From Acherontichlamydia pituitae (GTDB lineage Bacteria; Chlamydiota; Chlamydiia; Chlamydiales; Rhabdochlamydiaceae): DNA of 64,000 nucleotides. Shown piece after piece: positions 51,100 through 60,273 of this stretch. The DNA is taken from positions 744,001-808,000 of the forward strand of contig JAHCAX010000001.1 of NCBI GenBank assembly GCA_019634675.1, in the 5' to 3' direction. Under the pieces are notes generated by a model, which saw only the letters and a program-made list of their open reading frames with translations, did no database searches and was not told the DNA's origin. Made by a program: the position numbers and the translations under genes. Within the stretch, counting starts at the first letter, position 1, and the number at the start of each line of letters is the position of its first letter.

Positions 51100-52725
51100 A
51101 TGATTAAAAGAAGAACAAAACATACACACATCCTTACGTGCAGTGCCCTTATCGGTATATTGTTCGCCTCATATCCCAATTCCTCTTTATTAGCGGAAGA
51201 AGAGCGAGTCGAAGCGGTGGAAGCGCCGCAATCAATCCAAGAGGGTTACAGCATCAATTTCAATGACGTTCCCGTCATTGAGTTCATCCGTTTTGTCAGC
51301 AAAATTTCGGAAGAAAACTTCATCTTCGATAAAAAAGACATGCTCTTTAATGTCTCTTTGTCGACAGGAAAAGCGGTCAGCCCGGCTAAAGTTGTCCAAG
51401 CTTTGATCCAATTATTGAAAGTGCATGGATTTGTCGTCAGCCGCGAGTCAGACTATTATGTGGTCCACAAGGCAACGGAAGGGGGCTTGGCCCATCCGGA
51501 AAACTTCCAAACGGGCAGGCCTTTGGAGGGATTGATCGCCTCCAACTCTTCTAACGTCCCGTTGCCTGCAAAAGAGAGCTATGAGTTCTTCTCGTATAAA
51601 ATTCAGTACCATGAAGGTCTTGAGCTGGAAGAGTCGCTTAAGAAAATTGCCGCAGATCTGAAAAATCAACCTGAGGCGCCAGCTAAACTGATCAATGCCA
51701 TCCAATCGCTTCAGTGGGTCAAGGCAACCAACTCCTTGCTCTGTTCTGCAGAGCCCGATACCTTGGATAAACTGCGCCGCTTGATTGAAACAGTCGATGT
51801 TCCGTTGCGGCAGGTGTTCATCGAAGTGCTCGTCATTGAGACCGATGTGAAAAAAAACATGGAGTTCGGCCTTCAATGGGCGGCAGGCGGGCAATACCGC
51901 AATCAAATGGGCTTTGGGATGGGTAATTTTCAGCCTCAGCAAGGGGGGCTTGGATCTTTTGCAGGAACGATGCAGGGGATTAATGCGACCAATACGCCGA
52001 CAGGCATGAACCAAATTCCCCTTGTCCCAGGATTTGATCTGGGAGTGATCGGGGATATCATCATGCACAAAGGGAGATCTTATCTCTCATTGGGCTCTCT
52101 TGTCTCCGCTCTTCAGATGGATGGAGACAGTACCATTGTCCTGAACCAAAAGATCATCACGCAAGATAATAAGAACTCGACCATTTTCGTCGGGGACAAT
52201 ATCCCTTTTACAGGATCTGTCGTTCAAACGGTTGGTCAAAGCCAGCAGACAACAGCTAATATTGAATATAGGGACATCGGTGTAAGCCTCAGCATTACTC
52301 CGCGACTTGGTGAAGGAGATGTGATCACTCTTGACCTTAACGAGGAGATCACGGAGAGCTTGGACCATGAGCCGACGAACAACAACGCTTCCGTAAACGG
52401 CATCCGGACGACCAAGACTAACATGGTGACCCATGTTCATGTCCCTGACAAGAACTTTCTCGTGCTCAGCGGAATGATCCGCAATACTAAAGCGCGTCAT
52501 AAGGCTGGACTGCCTTGCCTGGGAGGGCTTCCTTGGATTGGCGCGGCGTTCAGCAAAACGCGAAAGCACGACGAAAAGCGCAACGTGGTGATATTTGTCC
52601 GTCCGCACATCATCCGCTCCTTCGAAGATTACCAAAAGGTGACAAGAGGGCAGCAAGAGGTCTTCGAGTCGCAAGCTAATAAAAAAGACTTTGCCGATGC
52701 CATCGACATCCTTCCCCAAGATTAG
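51100..52725 (+). CDS. secretin (GspD/SctC/PilQ family)
   Basis: 541 residues from ATG 51100, which puts a signal peptide at the N-terminus (KRRTKHTHILTCSALIGILF ... SLLAEEE); starts at 51064 (TTG) or 51076 are possible. One or two N-domains (SINFNDVPVIEFIRFVSKIS; VDVPLRQVFIEVLVIETDV) precede the C-terminal secretin domain with ITPRLGEGDVITLDLNEEI, FLVLSGMIRN and GLPWIGAAFSKT. The last motif favours GspD/PilQ over SctC. Forms a 12-15-mer outer-membrane channel. Shorter than usual GspD, and no other secretion genes adjoin. Confidence 0.88.
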   Translation: MIKRRTKHTHILTCSALIGILFASYPNSSLLAEEERVEAVEAPQSIQEGYSINFNDVPVIEFIRFVSKISEENFIFDKKDMLFNVSLSTGKAVSPAKVVQALIQLLKVHGFVVSRESDYYVVHKATEGGLAHPENFQTGRPLEGLIASNSSNVPLPAKESYEFFSYKIQYHEGLELEESLKKIAADLKNQPEAPAKLINAIQSLQWVKATNSLLCSAEPDTLDKLRRLIETVDVPLRQVFIEVLVIETDVKKNMEFGLQWAAGGQYRNQMGFGMGNFQPQQGGLGSFAGTMQGINATNTPTGMNQIPLVPGFDLGVIGDIIMHKGRSYLSLGSLVSALQMDGDSTIVLNQKIITQDNKNSTIFVGDNIPFTGSVVQTVGQSQQTTANIEYRDIGVSLSITPRLGEGDVITLDLNEEITESLDHEPTNNNASVNGIRTTKTNMVTHVHVPDKNFLVLSGMIRNTKARHKAGLPCLGGLPWIGAAFSKTRKHDEKRNVVIFVRPHIIRSFEDYQKVTRGQQEVFESQANKKDFADAIDILPQD

Positions 52726-52766
52726 AATTGCAAAATGATTGGGGATGTCTTAGAATGAGCTGTTTT

Positions 52767-52840
52767 GGATTGATAGCTCAGCTGGATAGAGCACCCGCCT
52801 TCTAAGCGGGCGGTCGCAGGTTCGAGTCCTGCTCAATCCG
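52767..52840 (+). tRNA. tRNA-Arg (anticodon UCU)
   Basis: Acceptor GGATTGA/TCAATCC, D-arm TAGCTCAGCTGGATAGAGC, anticodon stem CCCGC/GCGGG around loop CTTCTAA, T-loop GTTCGAGTC. CCA is not encoded; a run of eight T follows directly. Confidence 0.96.
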
Positions 52841-52869
52841 TTTTTTTTAACATCTCTTTCGTCGCCATC

Positions 52870-55533
52870 ATGATCAAAAAAAGAAAAGCAAAGACCGTTA
52901 AAACGGTTTCCAGCGCTTCTCCCTCAAAAGAGTTAGGAGATTTTTTACCTTCTCCTATCAAGTTTAAAAACCTTTCGGCGCTTTTAAAAGAATTTCAAGA
53001 GCAGTCTTTTTCACGGATGAACAGCCGGCAGAAGAACGACCGCGTCAACCGTCTGCTTTTCGATTTGATCCAAAAAGAGAAGCCCCCCTGTTTCCTCCTT
53101 CCAGCTGTGATGGAGTACATTGAAAAAATCAATAAGCTCAATATTTTAGAGCCTTATGCATTTTATCAATTTGAGCTTTGGCTGAACCAGTTTGCTGACA
53201 TCAGTCCTGAAGAAAATGCAATGGCCAGGTCAAAAATTGTCGGAAAGCATATCCCGCGCGACGCCTATCAATCCCTCTTTCCTATTGGAATGGGAAAAAA
53301 ATATGCCGGAAGCCATTATGTAACGGCCCATAGCTCTCCCGACCTGGACACTACCGTCGCCTCTTTTTGGGGATGGGTCGATGCTTTCGGAGCCCGCGTT
53401 TGCGACGGGGTCCATGTTTGGAACTTGCCTGGCGGACCTCCAGCGGCCCAAGTAGAGATCGGCATTTTGTTCTTGGAAATGTTCGGTTCTTCGATCTTTG
53501 ACCATTTGCCAAAAACCCGGACGAGCTTATCGCTTTCAGGGATCGACCTGCTTTCCCAAGAAAGGCTCACACGCAAACAGGTGAACCTTTCAAGCATTAA
53601 TATTGAGCATGATGCGGCGCAGCATGCGGTCATTTTAATCGATGAACAAGGTTACTATGTCGGCGATTGGAGAAGCTATGACGTCGAAGTGGTGCGGCAA
53701 GTCATCAACCTTCTTAATGGGTGTTTGCGCTGGTTCGAAAACTTTTTGCACGTGAAGTTGATCTCCCTATTTGCCAAGAACGATTTGTCGACGAAGGATA
53801 TCCCCGGCTTTATCAAAGCTGTTCTGCAAATGGAGATCGGGCAATGCGAACCTGCAAAGGAGTTTTCAGAAAAGCAAAAGGCCGATCTGCAAGACTACAT
53901 GGTTAAAGTTCTCAAGGTGAAGAACGGCCTAAACTGTCCGATCGAGCAGTTTGCCATGGCGATGAAGCACCTTTCCTTATTTGAGTTTCAGGAATTTGTC
54001 AGTCTGATCGAGACGCTTGGAAAATCGACCCTTTTCGACCGGTCAGGATTTTTGGTCGAAAATCGGCCTAAGATTTTTGAACTCCTCGAAAAAATCATCA
54101 GGGCGCTGGACAAGGCCATTTATAGCATGCGCCTTTACGTCGAGAGGCTCGATGTCGCTCTCCATATCAAAACAGAGGTCTTTGGCTACAATCCCCAGCA
54201 TGTGAGCTATCGTGCGGATGTGGAAGAGATCCGCAGCAAGATCGGCACGTTTCCCTACATTACTGTCACAGAGCCCGACCAGGATGGAAAATGGATCCCG
54301 CTTGGGGTCGTCTATGCTTCCGAACTGCACAAGCCTGTCTTAGGAACTGTTACTCTGCGTGATTTTTGCAATCGGGAAGAGACCAAGATCCCTTCTTATT
54401 TTGAAGTGATCAGCGTCATCGACCACCATAAGAGCTCTTTGCAAACTTTGTCTGCTCCCATGTGTATTGTATCCGATGCCCAGTCCTCCAACGTCCTATG
54501 CGCAGAGATCGCTTTTCAGATCAATGATACATACGGTTTAGGAGGAATGAGTAAAAAACAGATCGATAGCCAGAGTTCATTCGTTGAGAAGAATCTCAGC
54601 GCAGGAAAAAGCAAACGTCTGATGCAGCGGCTCCTGCAACGCCAGATCGCTTCTGAAAATAACGATAGTTGTTTTATCGATCCCTGCCGCGAATACTATG
54701 AGTATTTGCATTTTCTCTATGCTATTTTGGACGATACCGATCTGCTTACAAAAATCACCCGTAGGGATGTCGAGTGTGTTGCATCGCTTTTGAACCGGAT
54801 GAAGTCCCTTTCTTTGCAAAAAGAGGTGGAAGCAGTCTCTTTAGACGATCTTCCTCGAGATAAATCGTTTGCAGCGGAAGCTGCCAAGCGGCTTTTGCAA
54901 AATCCCGATATGTACTCGCTCTATCGGAAAATCTACAAGAAAAAGGAAGATTTGGTCGAAGAGAACTGCAAGATTGCTGCCAAGGGATTGCCCTCCTCGT
55001 TATTTGATGACACAAAGGAACAAAATGGCTGTGCACGAGTAGGACAGACCAAGCTGTTCAGCTGCAACTATCCAACATTTTCTAAATATTGCAACGATCT
55101 GCGCACGGTGTGGTACCACAATGCCGTCCAATTTTGGAAAGACCGGCCGGAAGTAGACTTTCATTTGCACATGATCAGCACAGTATCTGGCGCCGATGAG
55201 TTGTTCAAAGGAAAGGACATGCCTTTCAAACATCAAGATGAATTATGGATGTGGATCCCGTTCACAGAGCAGTCGATCGAACACTTTAAGAGCTTTCTAA
55301 ATGCATTCCGACGCTCGCCTCAGATGCTCGCTGAGAATTCACTTTCTGTTGAGATCTATGGTCCAAAAGCGAAGGAATATGAGAGGATCTTCGATGAGAG
55401 CTTTTTACCGATTCCTAAAAAGATATCTGTGGAAAAAAGAGCTCTTCCTATCGTTGTGCTGAAATATAAGGCTGGATTGCTTAATTCGAGAAAAGCGATG
55501 ATTTCGCCTTATTTACCCCGTTTAGTGGGATAG
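52870..55533 (+). CDS. large DHH-superfamily phosphoesterase-like protein
   Basis: 887 residues. A DHH motif I (HSSPDLDTTVAS, about residue 153) and motif III (VISVIDHHKSS, around 515) are separated by a long insert, and a C-terminal DHHA2-like stretch (AILDDTDLLTKITRRDVECV) follows. Metal-dependent hydrolase related to family II pyrophosphatases/exopolyphosphatases. The protein is over twice the usual size, with a helical N-terminal region (1-145) and a Cys-containing C-terminal domain. Substrate unknown. Starts 29 bp after tRNA-Arg. Confidence 0.78.
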   Translation: MIKKRKAKTVKTVSSASPSKELGDFLPSPIKFKNLSALLKEFQEQSFSRMNSRQKNDRVNRLLFDLIQKEKPPCFLLPAVMEYIEKINKLNILEPYAFYQFELWLNQFADISPEENAMARSKIVGKHIPRDAYQSLFPIGMGKKYAGSHYVTAHSSPDLDTTVASFWGWVDAFGARVCDGVHVWNLPGGPPAAQVEIGILFLEMFGSSIFDHLPKTRTSLSLSGIDLLSQERLTRKQVNLSSINIEHDAAQHAVILIDEQGYYVGDWRSYDVEVVRQVINLLNGCLRWFENFLHVKLISLFAKNDLSTKDIPGFIKAVLQMEIGQCEPAKEFSEKQKADLQDYMVKVLKVKNGLNCPIEQFAMAMKHLSLFEFQEFVSLIETLGKSTLFDRSGFLVENRPKIFELLEKIIRALDKAIYSMRLYVERLDVALHIKTEVFGYNPQHVSYRADVEEIRSKIGTFPYITVTEPDQDGKWIPLGVVYASELHKPVLGTVTLRDFCNREETKIPSYFEVISVIDHHKSSLQTLSAPMCIVSDAQSSNVLCAEIAFQINDTYGLGGMSKKQIDSQSSFVEKNLSAGKSKRLMQRLLQRQIASENNDSCFIDPCREYYEYLHFLYAILDDTDLLTKITRRDVECVASLLNRMKSLSLQKEVEAVSLDDLPRDKSFAAEAAKRLLQNPDMYSLYRKIYKKKEDLVEENCKIAAKGLPSSLFDDTKEQNGCARVGQTKLFSCNYPTFSKYCNDLRTVWYHNAVQFWKDRPEVDFHLHMISTVSGADELFKGKDMPFKHQDELWMWIPFTEQSIEHFKSFLNAFRRSPQMLAENSLSVEIYGPKAKEYERIFDESFLPIPKKISVEKRALPIVVLKYKAGLLNSRKAMISPYLPRLVG

Positions 55534-55620
55534 GCATTCTAAAATCATTAGATTTTTAAGTGCAAAGGTTTCCCATGTTCTTTTAAAAAGAACGAGTAAA
55601 ACCTTGTAACTTGAAAGGAT

Positions 55621-55869
55621 TTAAGCCTTTGATCCGCCTTCTTCGATGATCTCGAGGTTGACTCGGATACCATTGCGGCTTGCAACCGACATCAGCAAGG
55701 TGCGGATTGCATTGATCGTCTTGCCTTTTTTGCCGATGATCTTGCCGATATCGGACTTCTCAACGGCAAGCTCGATAATAAGCGTGTGCGTGCCCCCAAT
55801 TTCATTGATCCGTACTTGCTCGGGATGGTCGACGAGATTTTTCACAATGTACTCTACAAACTCTTTCAT
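55621..55869 (-). CDS. khpA: KH-domain RNA-binding protein KhpA
   Basis: 82 residues, usual length. The KH signature IGKIIGKKGKTINAIRTLL contains the GxxG loop (GKKG). Small RNA-binding partner of KhpB/Jag in other bacteria. Single gene. Confidence 0.92.
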   Translation of the reverse strand: MKEFVEYIVKNLVDHPEQVRINEIGGTHTLIIELAVEKSDIGKIIGKKGKTINAIRTLLMSVASRNGIRVNLEIIEEGGSKA

Positions 55870-55975
55870 AGTTCGATCCTTAATTTGATGCGCTCAGTGT
55901 AGCTGTATTAGAAAAGTTGTCTAATCCTTCTCTAATTCAATGATATGCAAAAGGGTATAAAATACACAAGGGTAT

Positions 55976-56896
55976 TCAAAAATTGGTTTTTGGGAACAGC
56001 TTGATAAATGCAGCGATGTCTTTTGGCGGAGGAGCGCAGATTTCCAATGGAACGTTTGTGATGGGATGGTTAAATTTTACTTGATAGGCGTGAAGCAGCT
56101 GTCTCTCGGCCTGAAGCTTTTTATTGGTGCTTTGGCTTCCATAAACTGGATCGCCGAGAACAGGTGTTCCTTTGTGCTTGAGGTGGACGCGGATTTGATG
56201 GGTGCGGCCAGTGATCAACTTGATCTCCACAAAAGAGAGTCCATCACTAAAGCCAAGGACGCGGCATAGGCTTTTAGCCTCTTTGCCATCAAAGCAAACG
56301 GCCATTTCCTTCCGGTTGACAGGGTGGCGTTTGATGGGTGCGTCGATGAGCCCTTCTTGCGCCATGCCTACTGCAATGGCCAGGTAGGTCTTATCAACTC
56401 GCCGCTCTGAAAAGGCATGGACTAGCTTTTGGTGGGCCTCCTGAGTCTTTGCGGCAAGGAGAACTCCCGATGTGTCCTTATCGAGGCGATGGACGATCCC
56501 TGGCCGTAAAGTGCCATCGCTCTGGATTTCCTTGCAGTGGTGCAAGAGGGCGTTGACAAACGTTTCCGAAGGGTGGCCAGGAGCCGGGTGGACGACCATT
56601 CCAGCTGGCTTATCGATTGCGATCAGGTGAGGGTCTTCATAGAGGATATTTAAAGGGATCTCCTGCGGCTCTAAGGAAAGCTCGGGTGTGAGTTGAAAGC
56701 AGACCTCGATCTCATCATCGGCCTTAGGTTTTTCCCTTTTTTTAAAGATAGCGCCATTGACGAGGACGCACCCTTGGTCGATCAGGTATTGAAAATAGGT
56801 CCTGGAATGCTGAGGGAAACGGTTGGCCAGAAGCTTATCTAGCCGTAAGCCAGTTTCTTCAGAAGATGTGGTAAAAATATCTGTGATTTCCTGCAT
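55976..56896 (-). CDS. rluD: RluD-family 23S rRNA pseudouridine synthase
   Basis: 306 residues. N-terminal S4 domain (RLDKLLANRFPQHSRTYFQY), catalytic HRLDKDTSGVLL with the Asp nucleophile, and GRTHQIRVHLKHKGTPVLGD. Isomerises uridines in large-subunit rRNA; the S4 domain favours RluD over RluA. Confidence 0.93.
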   Translation of the reverse strand: MQEITDIFTTSSEETGLRLDKLLANRFPQHSRTYFQYLIDQGCVLVNGAIFKKREKPKADDEIEVCFQLTPELSLEPQEIPLNILYEDPHLIAIDKPAGMVVHPAPGHPSETFVNALLHHCKEIQSDGTLRPGIVHRLDKDTSGVLLAAKTQEAHQKLVHAFSERRVDKTYLAIAVGMAQEGLIDAPIKRHPVNRKEMAVCFDGKEAKSLCRVLGFSDGLSFVEIKLITGRTHQIRVHLKHKGTPVLGDPVYGSQSTNKKLQAERQLLHAYQVKFNHPITNVPLEICAPPPKDIAAFIKLFPKTNF

Positions 56897-56935
56897 GAGG
56901 ATATTTTATCATGGAAAACACAGAGATTCAAGCGC

Positions 56936-57262
56936 CTAATCGGCATTGCCCTCAATCGACTCTTTCATCTGCTGATAAGCTTGTTTCGAAGCTTGGTTCA
57001 TCTGTTGAATAATGACGTTGCTAAAGAATTTCATGAGCTGGCCAATGAATATTTCAACATCCCGAGGACTGGCCGAGGGACCTAAAAATTTTGCCCAAGC
57101 CCCAGTAGGATCTTCCCATGAAAGCTGTTGGGTCGCCTGAGCTGAAGTTTGCTGGGAACCGCCTGTTGTGCCAGAGGTTGTGGACGGGGTCGTAGAAGGA
57201 GGAGTAGGCGGCGGCGTTGGAGGTGTATTAGAAGAAGGTCCGATTGGATTTGATGATGACAT
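56936..57262 (-). CDS. small Pro/Thr-rich unknown protein
   Basis: 108 residues. N-terminus low complexity (PPTPPPTPPSTTPSTTSGTT), then a helical half (FIGQLMKFFSNVIIQQMNQ). Composition recalls the N-termini of the cassette proteins and might indicate a secreted substrate. No family recognised. Confidence 0.6.
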   Translation of the reverse strand: MSSSNPIGPSSNTPPTPPPTPPSTTPSTTSGTTGGSQQTSAQATQQLSWEDPTGAWAKFLGPSASPRDVEIFIGQLMKFFSNVIIQQMNQASKQAYQQMKESIEGNAD

Positions 57263-57334
57263 TATTGCTTACCAGTTTGAATTAAAATATTTTCTTTCTC
57301 TTGCTTAACTTAAATATATATTAATCGGATTTAA

Positions 57335-57576
57335 TACACAAACAACATGAAAGATCGGTTTTTGGCAGCGTCGGACAGCCAATGAATTTGAGACCCGTCT
57401 GCATCGCCCAACTTATTCAAGTTGAGCTGTTTCGACGCTGGCTTCGCCTGGCTCAAATTCCTGGCTGCGAAGACTCTTTGAAGGTCCAGTGGACCTTTGA
57501 AGAGCAAAGCAGGTGAAGCAGTCTTGGCTGCGAACTGGGTCTTGCCAAATTTCCGATTTTTCATGTTGTTTGTGTA
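57335..57576. repeat. MITE-like palindromic element
   Basis: 242 bp. Terminal arms of about 25 bp (TACACAAACAACATGAAA and its complement) with one mismatch further in, plus nested internal palindromes such as AAGGTCCAGTGGACCTT. A 77-codon open frame inside is a by-product. It separates two small genes. Confidence 0.8.
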
Positions 57577-57634
57577 TATTGGGTATAAATAAAAATGACC
57601 GCCTAGGGTTTCCCTAGGCAGCCACGAGGTTAAC

Positions 57635-57853
57635 TTATATAACCACTGGAGTCTGAGAATCGGAATTAAACGATTCGTTAATTGCTTCTTGGGCGCGCTG
57701 GTTGGCTTGATCGGATTGCTGAACGTAGAAGCTATTTGTCCGATCTAATCCGGCTGCGAAACCTTTAGTGTTAAAGAAGTCGGAGTAGGGATTGTTAGGA
57801 TTAAAGTTTTCCTGATAATCCGAAGGTGTGAAAGATGTTGCTGAGACTGACAT
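57635..57853 (-). CDS. small unknown protein
   Basis: 72 residues, MSVSATSFTPSDYQENFNPN..., Asn/Ser/Gln-rich, with GTGAGG as ribosome-binding site. No signal peptide or membrane helix. Similar in size and composition to the 72-residue gene of cassette 1, but no convincing alignment. Confidence 0.55.
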   Translation of the reverse strand: MSVSATSFTPSDYQENFNPNNPYSDFFNTKGFAAGLDRTNSFYVQQSDQANQRAQEAINESFNSDSQTPVVI

Positions 57854-57981
57854 AAAAACCTCACTGGAAAGAATTGTTGGAGGATTTAATGTAACAATTT
57901 CTCTCCAAGCTTTATTATAGCATCAATTGGTAATAATTTATACCATGTTTTATTGGTTGTTATTAATTTAAGTGGTTTATT

Positions 57982-58593
57982 ATGAGCTTTTTGCGTTCTG
58001 AAGGCGATTTAAAAAATCCTTCCCTACTCCACATCTATTGGGACGGAGAACGGGTGCAAACTGTATGTAAATCATTGTTTATTAGGCGTTTGTACGCTTT
58101 AAGGAGATGTTGCAGCAAAGAGGAGTTTCTAGCCAAGTTCCAGGAGATCGAGGCGCAAGCTGCCCGTGCCGAAGGGGTCCGCTTGCTATCTCGAAAAGGG
58201 TATTTCGGCCCTGAGCTCAAGCAGAAGCTTGTCCTTAAAGGGATCTCTGACGAGGCTGCTGAGAAGGCTGTGGAGTACTTTGAACAAAAAGGATACATCC
58301 ATGATGGGAACAGAGCGGAAGGGGTGGCCCGCCGCGAGCTGAAGAAGGGGCATGGCCCCCAATACATTTTCCAGATGCTTAAGCATAAGAAGATCTCTAG
58401 GGAAGAAGTTGCCAAGCTCCGTCCGTTGATTGAAAAAGAGGAAAAACAGTCTTTGCAGGCATATTTAAAGAAACGATCTTCGGCCTTGCAAGGCAAGGAT
58501 AGAAGAAAAGTGGTCGCCCAGCTTTTGCGCAGAGGGTTCTCTTATGAGGCGGTCCAGGAGGCTTTTCAATATTCAGAGGACGGCGTCGATTAA
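57982..58593 (+). CDS. recX: regulatory protein RecX
   Basis: 203 residues. RLLSRKGYFGPELKQKLVLK, EYFEQKGYIHDGNRAEGVAR and RRELKKGHGPQYIFQMLK follow RecX helical repeats. Modulates RecA filament activity. An N-terminal ~45-residue part is less typical. Confidence 0.9.
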   Translation: MSFLRSEGDLKNPSLLHIYWDGERVQTVCKSLFIRRLYALRRCCSKEEFLAKFQEIEAQAARAEGVRLLSRKGYFGPELKQKLVLKGISDEAAEKAVEYFEQKGYIHDGNRAEGVARRELKKGHGPQYIFQMLKHKKISREEVAKLRPLIEKEEKQSLQAYLKKRSSALQGKDRRKVVAQLLRRGFSYEAVQEAFQYSEDGVD

Positions 58594-58655
58594 ACGATTG
58601 GCCGCCGCCTCTGTGGTGGACTGCTAAAGCTCGCTTTTAGGTAAAGAAGCAAGCC

Positions 58656-60068
58656 TTAATGCATACCTTTCTTCTGCAAGTAGCTTTTAATTGCGGCGAC
58701 CCTTAAGTCAATATCAGCAAAATTTAGATTGCAGAATGCAGCTTTGATATCTGAGGGACGTGTTATCCCTTTAACCTCAAGAATTTTGGAAAACTCTTCA
58801 TAGATCTTATTTTTTATAAAACTTGGCAATTTTAGAAACTTCTTCAAGACTTTGGCTTTATTGGAAGAGTCGCTTTTTAGCACTTCAATGATCTTATTAA
58901 GGATCTCTTTTGGATGAAGGTCCCAGACCTTGATCGTATTTTCGCTTGATCCTGAGACGATCTTTCCATCAACATAGGTCATGTCATGAATAACGCCTTT
59001 AGAACCGCGGATTGTTTGTAAGCACTTTCCTGAGTCGACATCCCAGATTTTAACAACATTGTCATGGGAACAAGAGATGAGCTTGTTTTCTACGATAGTA
59101 AGAGAAGCGATATCGTCTTCATGCCCCATTAATGTACGAAGGCATTCACCTGTCTCTAAATCAAAGATCTTAATTGTATTATCAATCGAAGCTGAGAATA
59201 CCTTGTTTTTGTCTACAGCAAGGGCAACTGCGTACTCATCGATGGTGTCTACGAGCGCTCCCGTTTCTAAATCGGAGATCTTGAGAGTTCCATCATTTGA
59301 GGCTGAGAGGATCATTCCATTGGAAATAACGAGGGATGTGATAGAAGCTGCATGATGGTTCAAAGTGGATAAACATTTTCCTGTTTCTAAATCGAAAATT
59401 TGAATTTTCCCATCAGATGCCCCTGAAATGACTTTTCCGTCGCTGATTGCAACGCAGCTAATTGAATTAGGATTCTCTACGAGCGTTTTCACGTGGTTGC
59501 CCGTTTCGCTATCCCAGACATGGATCATCCCGTCAATTGATCCTGAAACGATCTTTCCGTTGTCAAAAGCAAGGCAAGAAACGGCAGCAGAATGGCCTCT
59601 TAGCGTGTGGGTGCATTCTCTAGTCTCTAAATCCCAGATTTTGATTGTTGTGTCATTTGAGCCGGAGATAATTTTTCCATTGGCATTGACAATGGTTCGA
59701 ACTTTGCCTTCATGACCTGCCAAATTCTGTTCGATAAAGACGCCATTTTTAAGATTAGTGTTGAGGATGTGGTGATGCTGATAGTCGGTTAAGCTGCATC
59801 TTGGAGGGGTGGGAGCTGAAAACGTATTAGCAAATAGTCGATACCAAAGATTGTCTAATGTAAAAGAAATGACATGGCATAGTTTGTTAACTAGGCTAAA
59901 ACTTGCGATCTGGGGTAGTTTTAATTGAGCTAAAATGATGCTCATTACGTCGCTTGGAAATATTGCGAATAGTTGATTATTATGGAATGCTTCTTGATAG
60001 GGTGTAAGGGCCAAGGCATGATGTGCTTGTGCTCCTATATTTGTTGTATTATCCCCTTTTACTGACAT
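58656..60068 (-). CDS. F-box/WD40 eukaryotic-like protein 1
   Basis: 470 residues. F-box at about 35-78 (LFAIFPSDVMSIILAQLKLP ... NLWYRLF), then seven WD40 blades (TIKIWDLETRECTHTL, HVWDSETGNHVKTL, KIFDLETGECLRTL and others, 125-400) and a shared C-terminal helical tail. In eukaryotes this layout is an SCF ubiquitin-ligase substrate receptor. As a bacterial protein it is probably a host-directed effector that recruits SKP1. No signal peptide. Paralogue at 60274. Confidence 0.88.
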   Translation of the reverse strand: MSVKGDNTTNIGAQAHHALALTPYQEAFHNNQLFAIFPSDVMSIILAQLKLPQIASFSLVNKLCHVISFTLDNLWYRLFANTFSAPTPPRCSLTDYQHHHILNTNLKNGVFIEQNLAGHEGKVRTIVNANGKIISGSNDTTIKIWDLETRECTHTLRGHSAAVSCLAFDNGKIVSGSIDGMIHVWDSETGNHVKTLVENPNSISCVAISDGKVISGASDGKIQIFDLETGKCLSTLNHHAASITSLVISNGMILSASNDGTLKISDLETGALVDTIDEYAVALAVDKNKVFSASIDNTIKIFDLETGECLRTLMGHEDDIASLTIVENKLISCSHDNVVKIWDVDSGKCLQTIRGSKGVIHDMTYVDGKIVSGSSENTIKVWDLHPKEILNKIIEVLKSDSSNKAKVLKKFLKLPSFIKNKIYEEFSKILEVKGITRPSDIKAAFCNLNFADIDLRVAAIKSYLQKKGMH

Positions 60069-60273
60069 AAAAATATCCTTTTTGTTTTAGTGTTATTATA
60101 ATAAACATCTTTTATATTATATTTTTTAATTAAAATCAATAATTTAGTATAATTATATTTTTGCTAGAAGCTCAAAATCTTGTTTATTAGGCGGTTAGGT
60201 ATATTTTAAAGAAGGTTCTTAAAAGAAGGGCTAATTCAACAAAAAGGAACTTTCTGAATCCGCAGACAGACTC

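Noticed and set aside
51100..52725. Naming the secretin as the type III ring protein SctC that serves the cassettes
   Set aside because: The C-terminal motif GLPWIGAAFSKT is closer to GspD/PilQ, and no type III structural genes are adjacent, so only the broad family is claimed.
57331..57564. 77-codon open frame on the minus strand
   Set aside because: It lies entirely in a palindromic element and its product mirrors the repeat structure; no ribosome-binding site.
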